A stretch of 64,000 bases of DNA from Microbulbifer sp. A4B17 (GTDB lineage Bacteria > Pseudomonadota > Gammaproteobacteria > Pseudomonadales > Cellvibrionaceae), in the NCBI RefSeq assembly GCF_003076275.1, contig NZ_CP029064.1:1560501-1624500 (forward strand), in the 5' to 3' direction. Positions 46,871 through 56,900 of this stretch are shown piece after piece. Both the position numbers and the translations under genes were made by a program. The notes under the pieces are model-generated. The model was not told where the DNA came from, ran no database searches, and saw only the letters and a program-made list of their open reading frames with translations. Positions within the stretch are counted from its first letter, which is position 1; every line of letters starts with the position of its first letter.

Positions 46871-47876
46871 GCCGATGAGTGTGAATCAGCCTCCAAGTCG
46901 AATCAACCCTATACGCATGCTGGCAGAACCGTGGCGCAACCTGATGGAGCGTTGGCTCAGCCGCCGCGCGCCACGGGCCCGCACCATCACCCTCAACCAC
47001 AGCCGTTTATTTGTCCTGCCCACCCGGGCCGGATTGGGTTTCCTGATTGTGATTGCACTGTTGTGGCTGTTGGGGACCAATTATGAAAACAACCTTGTCT
47101 TTGCATTGGCGTTTTTGCTGGTCAGTATTTTCGCGGTGCTGCCACTACACACTTTTGCCAATCTGAGTGGTGTACGCCTGCGCCTGCTGGGTACCCGTGC
47201 AGCTTTCGCCGGTGATTTCGCTGAGGCGGATATCAATGTCAGTCGAGAGGGCAAGCGTGAGCGGGAGTGGCTCGAATTGAGCTGGCCACCGGAGCAGGGC
47301 AGTCGGGTGGATTTGTGTGGGCAAAAAAGTGCGGATGTTTGTATTGCATTGCCTGTAGTAAAGCGTGGGCGAGTACAGGCACCGCGATTGCGGGTAGAAA
47401 GTCGCTTTCCCCTGGGGTTGTTTCGATGCTGGAGCCGCATCGACCTGGATGTTGAATTTCTGGTATATCCGCGCCCGATTTCCACGGGCCCGTTACCTTT
47501 CGGCGAGGCCATCGCCGAGGGGGAATTTGGAGAGGTTCAGCGGGGCGGAGATGATTACGCAGCGCTGAAGCCCTACCAAGCGGGCGACTCTTTGCGCCAT
47601 GTTGCCTGGAAGCAATATGCAGCTGGGCGCGATCTCTACAGCAAGGACTACGAGCGCAAAACTGATACGCGCTTGTGGCTCGACTGGGATTTGCTCAAGG
47701 GCAGGGATGTGGAAATGCGCCTGAGTAACCTCTGTGACTGGGTACTGCAAGCGGAAAAGCAAGGTGTCGCTTACGGTTTGTGCCTGCCTGGCATTTCGAT
47801 AGAGCCTTCGCTCGGTCCCGAGCATCAACAGCAGGTCCTGCAGGCCTTGGCCCTGTACCCCGGGCGAGGTCAGTGA
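46860..47876 (+). CDS. DUF58 domain membrane protein
   Basis: A 338-residue protein with two hydrophobic helices (AGLGFLIVIALLWLLG, NLVFALAFLLVSIFAVLPL) and a C-terminal DUF58 region marked by YAALKPYQAGDSLRHVAWKQ. Such proteins accompany MoxR ATPases and transglutaminases. A start at 46875 (MSVNQPPSRINP) would reduce the overlap with moxR. Its stop TGA overlaps the next start as TGATG, indicating translational coupling. Confidence 0.88.
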   Translation: MQPEPMSVNQPPSRINPIRMLAEPWRNLMERWLSRRAPRARTITLNHSRLFVLPTRAGLGFLIVIALLWLLGTNYENNLVFALAFLLVSIFAVLPLHTFANLSGVRLRLLGTRAAFAGDFAEADINVSREGKREREWLELSWPPEQGSRVDLCGQKSADVCIALPVVKRGRVQAPRLRVESRFPLGLFRCWSRIDLDVEFLVYPRPISTGPLPFGEAIAEGEFGEVQRGGDDYAALKPYQAGDSLRHVAWKQYAAGRDLYSKDYERKTDTRLWLDWDLLKGRDVEMRLSNLCDWVLQAEKQGVAYGLCLPGISIEPSLGPEHQQQVLQALALYPGRGQ

Positions 47877-49906
47877 TGGTTGGAAATAAAGATTTATTGC
47901 CGCGGGAAAGTTTGCTGTGGATTTTCGCCGCCCAGTTTGTCGCCCTGTTGCCACAATTTACAATGTTGCCACTGTGGGTGGCTTTTGCCTGGGCCTTCGC
48001 GGTTTATTGGCGCCTGGAAGTCTTTCGTGGGCGCAGGGATTTACCCGGCCGCACACTCAAACTGACCGTGATTGTGTTGACGGTAGCGGGGCTGGCTCTG
48101 TCCTATCGACGCTTGTTTGCGCTAGAGCCGATGATTGCACTATTGGCGTTGTCATTCGCCCTGAAAAATCTCGAGCTGGTCAGCCGCAGGGATGCTTTTG
48201 TCAGCCTGCTATTGGCCTACTTTGTTGCCGCCACTCTGTTCGTGCAAGAGCAGACCATCCCCTATGCACTTTACGGTTTGCTGAGTGTATTGGTGATTAC
48301 TGCAGCCCTGGCGGCGCAGTTGGGACATTTTAGTGCGCGTCCGCGCAAGGCTCTCGGGTTGTCCGTGAGATTGGTGGCACAGGCCACGCCGTTGATGGTG
48401 TTGTTGTTTTTGGTTATGCCTCGGCTGGGGCCCCTTTGGTCTGTGCCGCAGAATACCTCCGTGGGGCGCACCGGTGTCAGTGATTCGATGGCCCCAGGAG
48501 ACTTTACCGAGCTATCCAAATCCAGTAAGCCGACCTTGCGGATCTCCTTTGATGGACCGGTTCCCCCACCCGAGCAGCGCTACTGGAGAGGCTTGGTTTA
48601 CTCGGAATTCGATGGTCGTACCTGGCGCCAAGGCTATGGCGTGGACCCGCGCAATGGTGGGCGGGTCTTTTGGAGAAGCGGTGAGCAGGTGCTTCCACAA
48701 GTGGGCCCTCGATATCGCTACCAGATTATTCAGGAGGCGAGCCGCAGCCCCTGGTTATTCGCTATGGCGCAACCGGCTTCGGAGAATCCGGGGGTTGGAG
48801 AGACGACGGATGATCGCCTGGTAAAGCGCACCCCGGTTTTCAACCGCTTCGCCTACCAGGTGAGTTCCTGGCCCAGGGAAACGCTTCCGGCTCCGGCTGC
48901 TCTCAGCAATGCGGAGCGGCGTAGGAATTTACAACTCCCCAGCTACGGTAATAACCGTACCCGCCAGTGGATGGCCTCCCTGCGTGATCAGGGGCTCAGT
49001 GCTGAGGCGGTGTCCTCTCAGTTGTTATCACACTTCAACAGCACTTTTACCTATACCCTGAAGCCACCGGCAATGGGTGCGGATACTGTTGATGAATTCC
49101 TGTTTGATACCCAGCAGGGGTTCTGCGAGCACTTTGCCGGTAGTTATGTCTTCGCCATGCGTGCCGCTGGGATACCGGCGCGGGTGGTGGCTGGATACCA
49201 GGGCGGTGAGTGGGTGAGTGGAGAAGAGTACCTTTTAGTGCGGGAATACGATGCCCATGCCTGGGCTGAAATCTGGCTCGATGGCCAAGGCTGGCAACGT
49301 GTAGATCCCACAGCCGCAGTGGCGCCGGAGCGAGTGCGCGACGGTCTGGAGAGTGCGGCTGGTGATGAGTTTATGCAGGACTCCCTGTTTCCCCTGCACC
49401 GTATCGGCATTCTCACCCAGTTGCGCTTGCAGTGGGATATGATCAATTACCGTTGGTATCAGACCGTCGTGAGCTTTGATGCCGATCGGCAGAAGAACTT
49501 TCTGCAGCGCCTGTTCGGTGATCTGTCCCCAACTCGTATGGCTCTTTTGCTCGGCGCACCGATTCTTGTGCTGTTACTGGGCATCAGTCTGTGGGCGGCG
49601 CGCTCCGCGGGTGGACCCAAGTTGGCGCCTGCGGAGAAGCTCTACCAGCGCTTTTGCCGGCGCATGGCCCGCAATGGTGTCCAGCGGCATTCCGGTGAGA
49701 CTGCGGGAGATTACGCCCGTCGTATTGCCGAGGAAAAACCAGAGATGTCAGGCTATGCCGCAGCAGTAACCGAGGCTTTTGAATCTGCAGCCTATGGTGG
49801 TGATGACTCTGGAATGAGAAAGCTTCGGAAGCTATTAAACTGGTACTTCTGGTTGCGGCACTCGGCGAATATGACGCCGCAAAAGCGTGAGTTGGCAGGT
49901 TATTAA
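47876..49906 (+). CDS. tgpA: TgpA-like transmembrane transglutaminase
   Basis: A 676-residue membrane protein: about five N-terminal helices, a periplasmic transglutaminase-like domain, a further helix (MALLLGAPILVLLLGISLWA) and a C-terminal DUF4129-like part. The Cys-His-Asp triad is visible in QGFCEHFAGSYVFAMRA, EYDAHAWAEIWLDGQ and WQRVDPTAAVAPE. In Pseudomonas aeruginosa TgpA is essential and linked to the envelope. The start at 47876 overlaps the DUF58 stop and has GAGG upstream; the longer frame from 47780 would run inside DUF58. Confidence 0.9.
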   Translation: MVGNKDLLPRESLLWIFAAQFVALLPQFTMLPLWVAFAWAFAVYWRLEVFRGRRDLPGRTLKLTVIVLTVAGLALSYRRLFALEPMIALLALSFALKNLELVSRRDAFVSLLLAYFVAATLFVQEQTIPYALYGLLSVLVITAALAAQLGHFSARPRKALGLSVRLVAQATPLMVLLFLVMPRLGPLWSVPQNTSVGRTGVSDSMAPGDFTELSKSSKPTLRISFDGPVPPPEQRYWRGLVYSEFDGRTWRQGYGVDPRNGGRVFWRSGEQVLPQVGPRYRYQIIQEASRSPWLFAMAQPASENPGVGETTDDRLVKRTPVFNRFAYQVSSWPRETLPAPAALSNAERRRNLQLPSYGNNRTRQWMASLRDQGLSAEAVSSQLLSHFNSTFTYTLKPPAMGADTVDEFLFDTQQGFCEHFAGSYVFAMRAAGIPARVVAGYQGGEWVSGEEYLLVREYDAHAWAEIWLDGQGWQRVDPTAAVAPERVRDGLESAAGDEFMQDSLFPLHRIGILTQLRLQWDMINYRWYQTVVSFDADRQKNFLQRLFGDLSPTRMALLLGAPILVLLLGISLWAARSAGGPKLAPAEKLYQRFCRRMARNGVQRHSGETAGDYARRIAEEKPEMSGYAAAVTEAFESAAYGGDDSGMRKLRKLLNWYFWLRHSANMTPQKRELAGY

Positions 49907-49930
49907 TCATTGAGTTACTTCGTATCTAGA

Positions 49931-51151
49931 ATGCCAACCCAATTGCAAAGATTTCTGCTCGGCTACAGCGGCACCTCCCTGGCAACGGGCCTGCAGGTGA
50001 TATTGCTGCCGTGGATTGCGCTCACAATCGTGGATCTTCCCGCCCTGCAATTGGGTTGGATTCAAGCGTCAGTGCTGCTGCCAAACCTGGTATTTCTGTT
50101 GTTTGGTGGCGCTTTGGCGGATAAGCGAGATCCGGCTCTGGTGTCGGCTCTGGCCTGTTTGGGCCTGGCGCTTTGTCATACCGCGCTTTTGCTGTATTTC
50201 ACTTTCCATGTACTGACTCTTCCCACCCTGATGGTTTACGGCATCTGCCTGGGGGTTTGCAGCGCTTTCCTGCAGCCGGCGCGGGACAACCTGGTACAGC
50301 GCAGTGCCCGCAATCGAAAGGGGCAGGCCACGGAGCGGGGTGTGCAAAAAACCGTGACCTGGATGATGTTGGCACAGTACGGCGGCCAGGCGGTGGGTAT
50401 GCTTCTGGCAAGCCGATTCGACCAGTGGGGCTTGCAGCATTTACTGGGAGTACAGATTGCTGTTGTGTTAGTGGCTTCGCTATTGCTCTACTCACTGCGC
50501 CAACCGCAAGTGCGCCGAGAAGCACCTGAGAAACGACCCCATACCATGATTCTGGATGGTCTTGGACAGGCCTGGAAGCACCCGGTTTTGCGAGAACTGA
50601 CCGCATTGATGGCTTTCAATGGCTTTGTCCATATCGGGGTTTTCCTGGTGGTGTTGCCGCTGCTGGCTGAGGGTTACGGCCGAGGTGCCGGTTACTACGC
50701 GACCTTGCAGCTGGCATTTATAGCGGGCACGGTGATCGCGACAGTGACCATGCTGAGACGTGGGCAGGGGAAGGAACCGGGACGGGGAATTTTGATGTGC
50801 CTGCTCTACAGCGCTGCACTCTTGATTGCCATCAGCCTGGGGCCCACAAAGTTTGGGCTGATCCTGCTGTGTCTGTGCTGGGGGGCGGTCGCAGCTGCTT
50901 CTGCGGGATTGGGGCGAGGCATAGTGCAGTTGCTGGCGCCGGCAGAATATCGTAGTCGCATTATCTCTATTTATCAGTTCGCCCTGTTTGGTTCTGCGGC
51001 TCTGGGTGCCCTGGCGGCGGGAGTATTAAGTGAGGTAGCGGCGCCTTTGACCACCTTGTTGTGGGCGGGGATCCTAAGTCTGCTGGCCTTTGCCCTGGTT
51101 GCCCTGAGCGGTGCCTTGCGACAGGTGAAAATTACCGATAGTGAGGTGTAG
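49931..51151 (+). CDS. MFS transporter
   Basis: About 406 residues with some twelve hydrophobic segments in two halves. FLLFGGALADKRDPALVSAL fits the loop between helices 2 and 3 of major-facilitator exporters. It resembles enterobactin-exporter/DUF-type MFS proteins of unknown substrate. The start is ATG 49931 (MPTQLQRFLLGYSG) or TTG 49910; neither has a strong ribosome site. It follows tgpA by a few bases and could be read through from that operon. Confidence 0.82.
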   Translation: MPTQLQRFLLGYSGTSLATGLQVILLPWIALTIVDLPALQLGWIQASVLLPNLVFLLFGGALADKRDPALVSALACLGLALCHTALLLYFTFHVLTLPTLMVYGICLGVCSAFLQPARDNLVQRSARNRKGQATERGVQKTVTWMMLAQYGGQAVGMLLASRFDQWGLQHLLGVQIAVVLVASLLLYSLRQPQVRREAPEKRPHTMILDGLGQAWKHPVLRELTALMAFNGFVHIGVFLVVLPLLAEGYGRGAGYYATLQLAFIAGTVIATVTMLRRGQGKEPGRGILMCLLYSAALLIAISLGPTKFGLILLCLCWGAVAAASAGLGRGIVQLLAPAEYRSRIISIYQFALFGSAALGALAAGVLSEVAAPLTTLLWAGILSLLAFALVALSGALRQVKITDSEV

Positions 51152-51230
51152 CGGGGATTGAGCTGTCGATGACCAAGTCCATGGGACTCACCATATATTT
51201 AACAGGAAGCTGCTGTTGTGGAGGTGCGGT

Positions 51231-51524
51231 TTGGTCCCAGAGAGAAGCGCCAGGTGGTCACAGAAAGTCACGTCCAGTAGCCATGCACTTCATCTTGAGG
51301 AGGGTGTATTTAGCCTGGATGATCCCAAAGCGATAGCCAGATCTCTCAAGGCTGCAGCTGAGGCCAGTGAGCAGCGCAAATCAGAACCTTTCCGTTCGGC
51401 TATGTCTATGCTGACCTTCTATATCAACCGGGCCGGTCACCAGTTGCCTGCGCGCAGGCGCAGAATACTGGAGGCAGCCAAAAATGAGTTGCGTGAGCTC
51501 TACGGGCGTCCGCGCCGGCATTGA
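51231..51524 (+). CDS. DUF3175 family protein
   Basis: A small basic protein of about 97 residues. ARWSQKVTSSSHALHLEEGV, FSLDDPKAIARSLKAAAE and the SAMSMLTFYINRAGHQLP block are typical of DUF3175, whose function is unknown. TTG 51231 is favoured because GGAGG lies six bases upstream; TTG 51216 is the other option. It stands between mfs and the convergent sppA, probably alone. Confidence 0.8.
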   Translation: MVPERSARWSQKVTSSSHALHLEEGVFSLDDPKAIARSLKAAAEASEQRKSEPFRSAMSMLTFYINRAGHQLPARRRRILEAAKNELRELYGRPRRH

Positions 51525-51555
51525 GCCGGCGCAGGCTGGTGATTTATGAAGAGTT

Positions 51556-53421
51556 TTATGGGGCGAGGCAGGACAGGCAGCGCACGTAGAGCCCACGGGG
51601 GTCGCGGAAGCTCTGCAGTTCGCCGATTGGTGCCAAAACCGGTTGTAAGCTGTTTAACCAGGCGCCGAGTGGTAGGTTTGCCTCAAGGCTGGCGGCGATA
51701 CGCGCGTCCACGTTATCACTCAGGGCGCGCAGGAATTTTTCGCCGGGAGTCAGCTCGCGCTGGATCTCTATTACATCGTATTCTTCGATCTCAGCAAGCT
51801 GTGCGGCGTCGGCAATGGCATCGTTGAGATTGCCCAGGTCGTCTACCAACCCCAGGTTTTTAGCTGCGCGCCCGGTCCAGACCTGGCCCTGGGCAATTTT
51901 GTGCACTTCTTTGGGGGTGCTGCCACGGGACTCGGCCACAATTCTCAGAAATCTGGCGTAGGTATTGTCGACACCCTGTTGTAGGATGCTAGCGGCCGCC
52001 TCCGGCAGAGCGCGATCCAAACGCATGCTGCCGGCGAGATCAGAGGTGCCAACCCCATCGGTGTAGATACCCAGGGCTTCCAGGGAGTCCTCGAAGGTTG
52101 GGAAGGCGCCAAATACGCCAATGGAACCTGTCAGGGTTGCGGGAGAGGCCCAGATGCGGTCTCCACCGGTAGCAATCCAGTAGCCGCCGGATGCAGCCAG
52201 GCTGCCCATGGAGACAACGACGGGGATATCGGCTTCGCGGGTGGCCAGTAACTCCTGTCGAATAGCTTCAGAAGCAAAAGCGGAACCACCGCCGCTGTCG
52301 ATGCGCAGAACCAGGGCATCGACTTCTTTCTTGCGCGCCTGAGCGATCAGTTCGCCCAGGCTTTCGCTGCCAATCCTGCCGGCGGGCGCCCGCCCATCGA
52401 CAATAGATCCACTGGCGGTAATCAGGGCAATCTTATTGGGCTCTTTCTTGGCGGCGACTTCGCTGAGTTTCTGGCTGCGCAGATAGGTAAGGGCATCGAT
52501 CGCTTTATAATTGCGCTCGTCCTTCTCATCTTCACCAATACTCTTGCGCAACTCCTGGACTGCCAGGTTGCGGCTGGCGAGTTGGTCCACCAGTTTATTG
52601 GCCAGTGCGGCCCGAGCCCAGTCGCCTTCGTGCTGCTGTAGCTTTTGCGGCAGCTCGTCGATAAACAGATCGATGCTCTCTGTAGGCAGGTTGCGCAGAC
52701 CGGTCACCTGTTCGGTGTATTCGCTCCACAGCTCATGCAGCCAGCGCTGGTTGTTCTCGCGGGAGGCGGGAGACATATCGTCGCGGGTATAGGGCTCGAT
52801 AAAATCCTTGTAATCGCCAACGCGGAATACGTGGAAATTGACTTTGAGCTTTTCCAGTGCACTTTTGTAGTAATTTCGGTAGACGCCAAAGCCGGTGAGC
52901 ATCACAGAGCCCATAGGATTCAGGTAGACCTTGTCGGCGTGGCTTGCGAGGAAATACTGCGCCTGGGTGTAGTTGTCACCCACCGCGTAAATGGGCTTGT
53001 CGGCAGCTTTGAAGCGCTGCAGGGCTGAGCCAATCTCGTCGAGCTTGCTGAGGCTGCCGCCGACCATATTGTCGAGCTCCAGCACCAGTGCGGAAATACG
53101 TTTGTCTTGTGCGGCCTTGTCGATGGAGTCGACAAGATCCTTAACTCTGACCTCTGCTGGTCCCTGGGAACCGCCCAGAAAAAAGGGCAGGCCGCTGGTT
53201 TGGCTGAGTTCATCCACCAGGAATCCACTTGGAGCCACCCGCAGAGCAGCCCCCTGAGGGACTACCAGCTGTTCGTCCTTGCCAAAAATAGCGATACCCA
53301 GGAACACCAGTATTAACAGGAATATCAGGTTGGTAAACACTCGCCTCAGCCAGGTAATTGAGCCGCCAATGGCACCAAAAAAGCTGCGGAAAAGTCCTTT
53401 ATCATCGGATGAATCAGTCAA
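51556..53421 (-). CDS. sppA: Signal peptide peptidase SppA, 67K type
   Basis: A 621-residue inner-membrane serine protease that digests cleaved signal peptides. One N-terminal membrane helix (VFTNLIFLLILVFLGIAIFG) and two tandem S49 domains. The catalytic pair is split as in E. coli: Lys in VGDYKDFIEPYTRDDMSPAS and Ser in VVSMGSLAASGGYWIATGGD. The start is TTG at 53421, with AAGGAG nine bases upstream. Full length. Convergent with the DUF3175 gene. Confidence 0.94.
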   Translation of the reverse strand: MTDSSDDKGLFRSFFGAIGGSITWLRRVFTNLIFLLILVFLGIAIFGKDEQLVVPQGAALRVAPSGFLVDELSQTSGLPFFLGGSQGPAEVRVKDLVDSIDKAAQDKRISALVLELDNMVGGSLSKLDEIGSALQRFKAADKPIYAVGDNYTQAQYFLASHADKVYLNPMGSVMLTGFGVYRNYYKSALEKLKVNFHVFRVGDYKDFIEPYTRDDMSPASRENNQRWLHELWSEYTEQVTGLRNLPTESIDLFIDELPQKLQQHEGDWARAALANKLVDQLASRNLAVQELRKSIGEDEKDERNYKAIDALTYLRSQKLSEVAAKKEPNKIALITASGSIVDGRAPAGRIGSESLGELIAQARKKEVDALVLRIDSGGGSAFASEAIRQELLATREADIPVVVSMGSLAASGGYWIATGGDRIWASPATLTGSIGVFGAFPTFEDSLEALGIYTDGVGTSDLAGSMRLDRALPEAAASILQQGVDNTYARFLRIVAESRGSTPKEVHKIAQGQVWTGRAAKNLGLVDDLGNLNDAIADAAQLAEIEEYDVIEIQRELTPGEKFLRALSDNVDARIAASLEANLPLGAWLNSLQPVLAPIGELQSFRDPRGLYVRCLSCLAP

Positions 53422-53507
53422 ACCTCAAAACTCCTTAGTGCACTGAGAGGCAGGCAATGTCTACTAATCTGTTGCGAATTCATAAGCGCTGTGAACTCCG
53501 CCGGGGG

Positions 53508-53855
53508 CTATTGCATGCGATGCCAGCGGCTGCTCATCATTGAAGAAAAGAATAGGATAAGGCTAAGGGCCACCAGTACGCCATCCTGCCAGCCGCGTGT
53601 AGGCATCGTTACACCGACAATACTGGCCGTGATATAGAGCAAAAGAATAAAACAGAGCCAAAGATAGCTGCGGTAGCGCTGTTTTATCAATCCGGGCAGT
53701 ACCAATAGCAGTGGCACAGTTTGCAAGATCCACAGGAAAATTGAGCCGCCTTCGAGGAACAGGTTCCAGGCGACAAACAGCAGGAGCATGCCGATATAGC
53801 AGATCCAGTTAATTCGCAGCGCTATCTTGAGCTTGCGCTGTACAGAATCGTTCAC
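53508..53855 (-). CDS. DUF2069 membrane protein
   Basis: A 115-residue inner-membrane protein with four hydrophobic helices (WICYIGMLLLFVAWNLF, SIFLWILQTVPLLLVLPGL, YLWLCFILLLYITASIVG, DGVLVALSLILFFSSMM). It matches DUF2069, always small and often next to wrbA. Function unknown. Last gene of an arsC-wrbA-DUF2069 run, 10 bases after wrbA. Confidence 0.82.
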   Translation of the reverse strand: MNDSVQRKLKIALRINWICYIGMLLLFVAWNLFLEGGSIFLWILQTVPLLLVLPGLIKQRYRSYLWLCFILLLYITASIVGVTMPTRGWQDGVLVALSLILFFSSMMSSRWHRMQ

Positions 53856-53865
53856 ACTTTATCCT

Positions 53866-54830
<965 letters not shown>

Positions 54831-54888
54831 TGTGGCGGCATCCTGTTACTGTTTGGCGTATTCTAACCGAAGAATGTTGCGGAGTTCT

Positions 54889-54940
54889 AAGGCGCTTCTG
54901 AATAATTACCTCAAACCCCTGTGGGTATTTCAGAGGCTCC
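54889..54940. repeat. Short inverted repeat related to the 58.9-kb element
   Basis: GGCGCTTCTGAATAATTACC (54891-54910) and GGTATTTCAGAGGCTCC (54924-54940) are imperfectly inverted. The left arm and the following CCCCTGTGGG resemble 58883-58912. It lies upstream of yihY. Confidence 0.45.
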
Positions 54941-55002
54941 CAATCGATTTGGGGTAGAAGTATTGAGGCCTGGGGAGATTTTCCAGATATAGAGAGATCA
55001 CA

Positions 55003-56406
55003 ATGGGAAGCACCGTGAAGGACTGGGGAAAGCACTGGCTGCGCTTTGCAACGTCGCTGTGGCAGTTGTTCAACGAAAAGGATTGCAGGCAGCGGGCTGC
55101 GGCACTCACCTATCTGACACTGTTTGGTATTGTCCCTTTGGTGACGGTCAGCTATGCCATGTTGTCACTGTTTCCGGATTTTGCCGGTTTGCAGAGTAAA
55201 CTCGAGGATCAGCTGTTCTCTCACTTTTTGCCCCAGAGTGGGCGTGAGGTACAAAAATATATCAGCAGTTTTTCCGAGCAGGCGCAACGCCTGACTGGTG
55301 TTGGTATTGCAATGCTGATTATTACCTCTGGCCTGACCTTAAAGGGCATTGAAGGCACTTTTAATTCTATCTGGGATGTGCAGCGGGGGCGCAGTGGTGT
55401 CTCCAGTTTTCTTTTGTATTGGGCGATTCTCAGCCTTGGTCCGATCCTCTTGGGCGCAGGCCTGGCGACCAGTACTTATGTACTTTCACAAAAACTATTC
55501 CTCGGCGGTGCTGATTCCTTTGAGGTGACATCAGTTTTTATCAGAGTGCTGCCGTTTATCTTCAGCACTATTGTGTTTACCTTGCTGTTTATTGCTGTAC
55601 CCAATTGTTACGTGCCGCTTCGCCATGGTATTGAGGGGGGAATTATAATTTCGATTGCGTTCGAGATTATGAAGTACCTTTTCGGTTTAATTGTTGCGCG
55701 CAGTTCCGTCCAGGCAATCTACGGTGCATTTGCCGTTGTTCCCCTGTTCCTGCTTTGGATTTACTTAATGTGGATTCTGGTATTGGCTGGGTGTGTGCTG
55801 GTGCGAACACTGTCCGTTTATCAGGCGGCTACCCAGGAGCGCGAGCACTCAGACCTGGTTGCGATACTTATCGTCCTGTGGCAGATGTATAAAAAATGTA
55901 GCCATGGGAAACCACTGAGGGAGAGAGATATCTCTCTAATGGGAATCAAGTTTTCCCAGTGGCGAAGGTTACGAAGAATTCTTCAGGCCAACCGAATGGT
56001 GACTCAAACAGATAGGAATGACTATGTGCTATTGAGGGACCTCAATACCGTTCCCCTGGTTGAATTGGCGAGCTGGTTGAGTGCGGAGTGGACGCCCAAA
56101 GGTGTTCCTGCTGACTTGGATGAGTTGCCCTGGTATGGCGAGGTGGAGCAGCGCTTTGCCCTCGCCAGGGAGTCTACCAGGGAGCAGCTGGGTATTTCTG
56201 TCGGAGAGCTTTTTCAAGAGGCTCGGCAGCAGGAAAATGACGGTAACCCCCTTGAGCTGGGCAACGATGGAGACAGCGGCCAAGGGCAGAATAAGCATGG
56301 CAATGGGGGAGGAGTTGAAGTTGAAACACACGATCAAACTGAGGGTGACAAAGGTTCGGGGGGTAATCTTTCTTTTGTTGGCATGCGCAATAAGCGCTTG
56401 CGCTAA
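55003..56406 (+). CDS. YihY/BrkB family membrane protein
   Basis: A 467-residue inner-membrane protein with about six helices. The family core is seen in DCRQRAAALTYLTLFGIVPL, IMKYLFGLIVARSSVQAIYG and FLLWIYLMWILVLAGCVLV. The name RNase BN once given to this family is wrong; its role is unresolved. The cytoplasmic C-terminal part (from about residue 285) ends in a polar, glycine-rich tail. The 3' end overlaps the TlpA-like gene by about 86 bases. Confidence 0.9.
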   Translation: MGSTVKDWGKHWLRFATSLWQLFNEKDCRQRAAALTYLTLFGIVPLVTVSYAMLSLFPDFAGLQSKLEDQLFSHFLPQSGREVQKYISSFSEQAQRLTGVGIAMLIITSGLTLKGIEGTFNSIWDVQRGRSGVSSFLLYWAILSLGPILLGAGLATSTYVLSQKLFLGGADSFEVTSVFIRVLPFIFSTIVFTLLFIAVPNCYVPLRHGIEGGIIISIAFEIMKYLFGLIVARSSVQAIYGAFAVVPLFLLWIYLMWILVLAGCVLVRTLSVYQAATQEREHSDLVAILIVLWQMYKKCSHGKPLRERDISLMGIKFSQWRRLRRILQANRMVTQTDRNDYVLLRDLNTVPLVELASWLSAEWTPKGVPADLDELPWYGEVEQRFALARESTREQLGISVGELFQEARQQENDGNPLELGNDGDSGQGQNKHGNGGGVEVETHDQTEGDKGSGGNLSFVGMRNKRLR

Positions 56407-56785
56407 AGATCCCAACGCACTGAAAGCTGTTGATGGGGAGTTTTTAGATATATCGGGTAAAACCCTGCTGGTTAATTATTGGGCGGAGTGGTGTAAACCC
56501 TGTCGAGAGGAAATTCCAGTTTTGAATCAGCTGGCTCACAGTAATAAGGATATTGTGGTCATTGGGATTAATTTCGATGGTCTGTCAGTTGGAGAGATAC
56601 AACAACAGGCTGACAAGCTGGGTATTGAATTCCCTGTCCTCACTGTAGAGCCTGAGGGTCGTTGGGGACAAGCCAAGCCGGAAGTTTTACCTTCCACATT
56701 TATTATTGGTCCTGATGGGCGTTGGCAGAAAACGCTAATTGGTCCGCAGGAGCGCGATGACTTTGTGTCTGCACTCAATCTCTAA
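56321..56785 (+). CDS. TlpA-like thioredoxin-fold lipoprotein
   Basis: A thiol-disulfide oxidoreductase of about 154 residues, anchored in the membrane on the periplasmic side. The lipobox is LLACAISAC after a basic, hydrophobic start. The redox motif is CKPC in NYWAEWCKPCREEIPVLN, and the cis-Pro region is VLPSTFIIGPDG. I favour TTG 56321 as start (MKHTIKLR, with GGGGGAGGAG six bases upstream) over ATG 56297/56303. The start region lies within yihY in another frame, an unusually long overlap. Confidence 0.82.
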   Translation: MKHTIKLRVTKVRGVIFLLLACAISACAKDPNALKAVDGEFLDISGKTLLVNYWAEWCKPCREEIPVLNQLAHSNKDIVVIGINFDGLSVGEIQQQADKLGIEFPVLTVEPEGRWGQAKPEVLPSTFIIGPDGRWQKTLIGPQERDDFVSALNL

Positions 56786-56900
56786 CACGCTTTAGTCAAA
56801 TAGCTTTATAAAACTATAACTAACACATCTATAAAGTTGTGGTGGATCGCTGATAGCATGCTGCCACTTTCCATTTTGCTCCGGGTGGGACCCAGATTTT

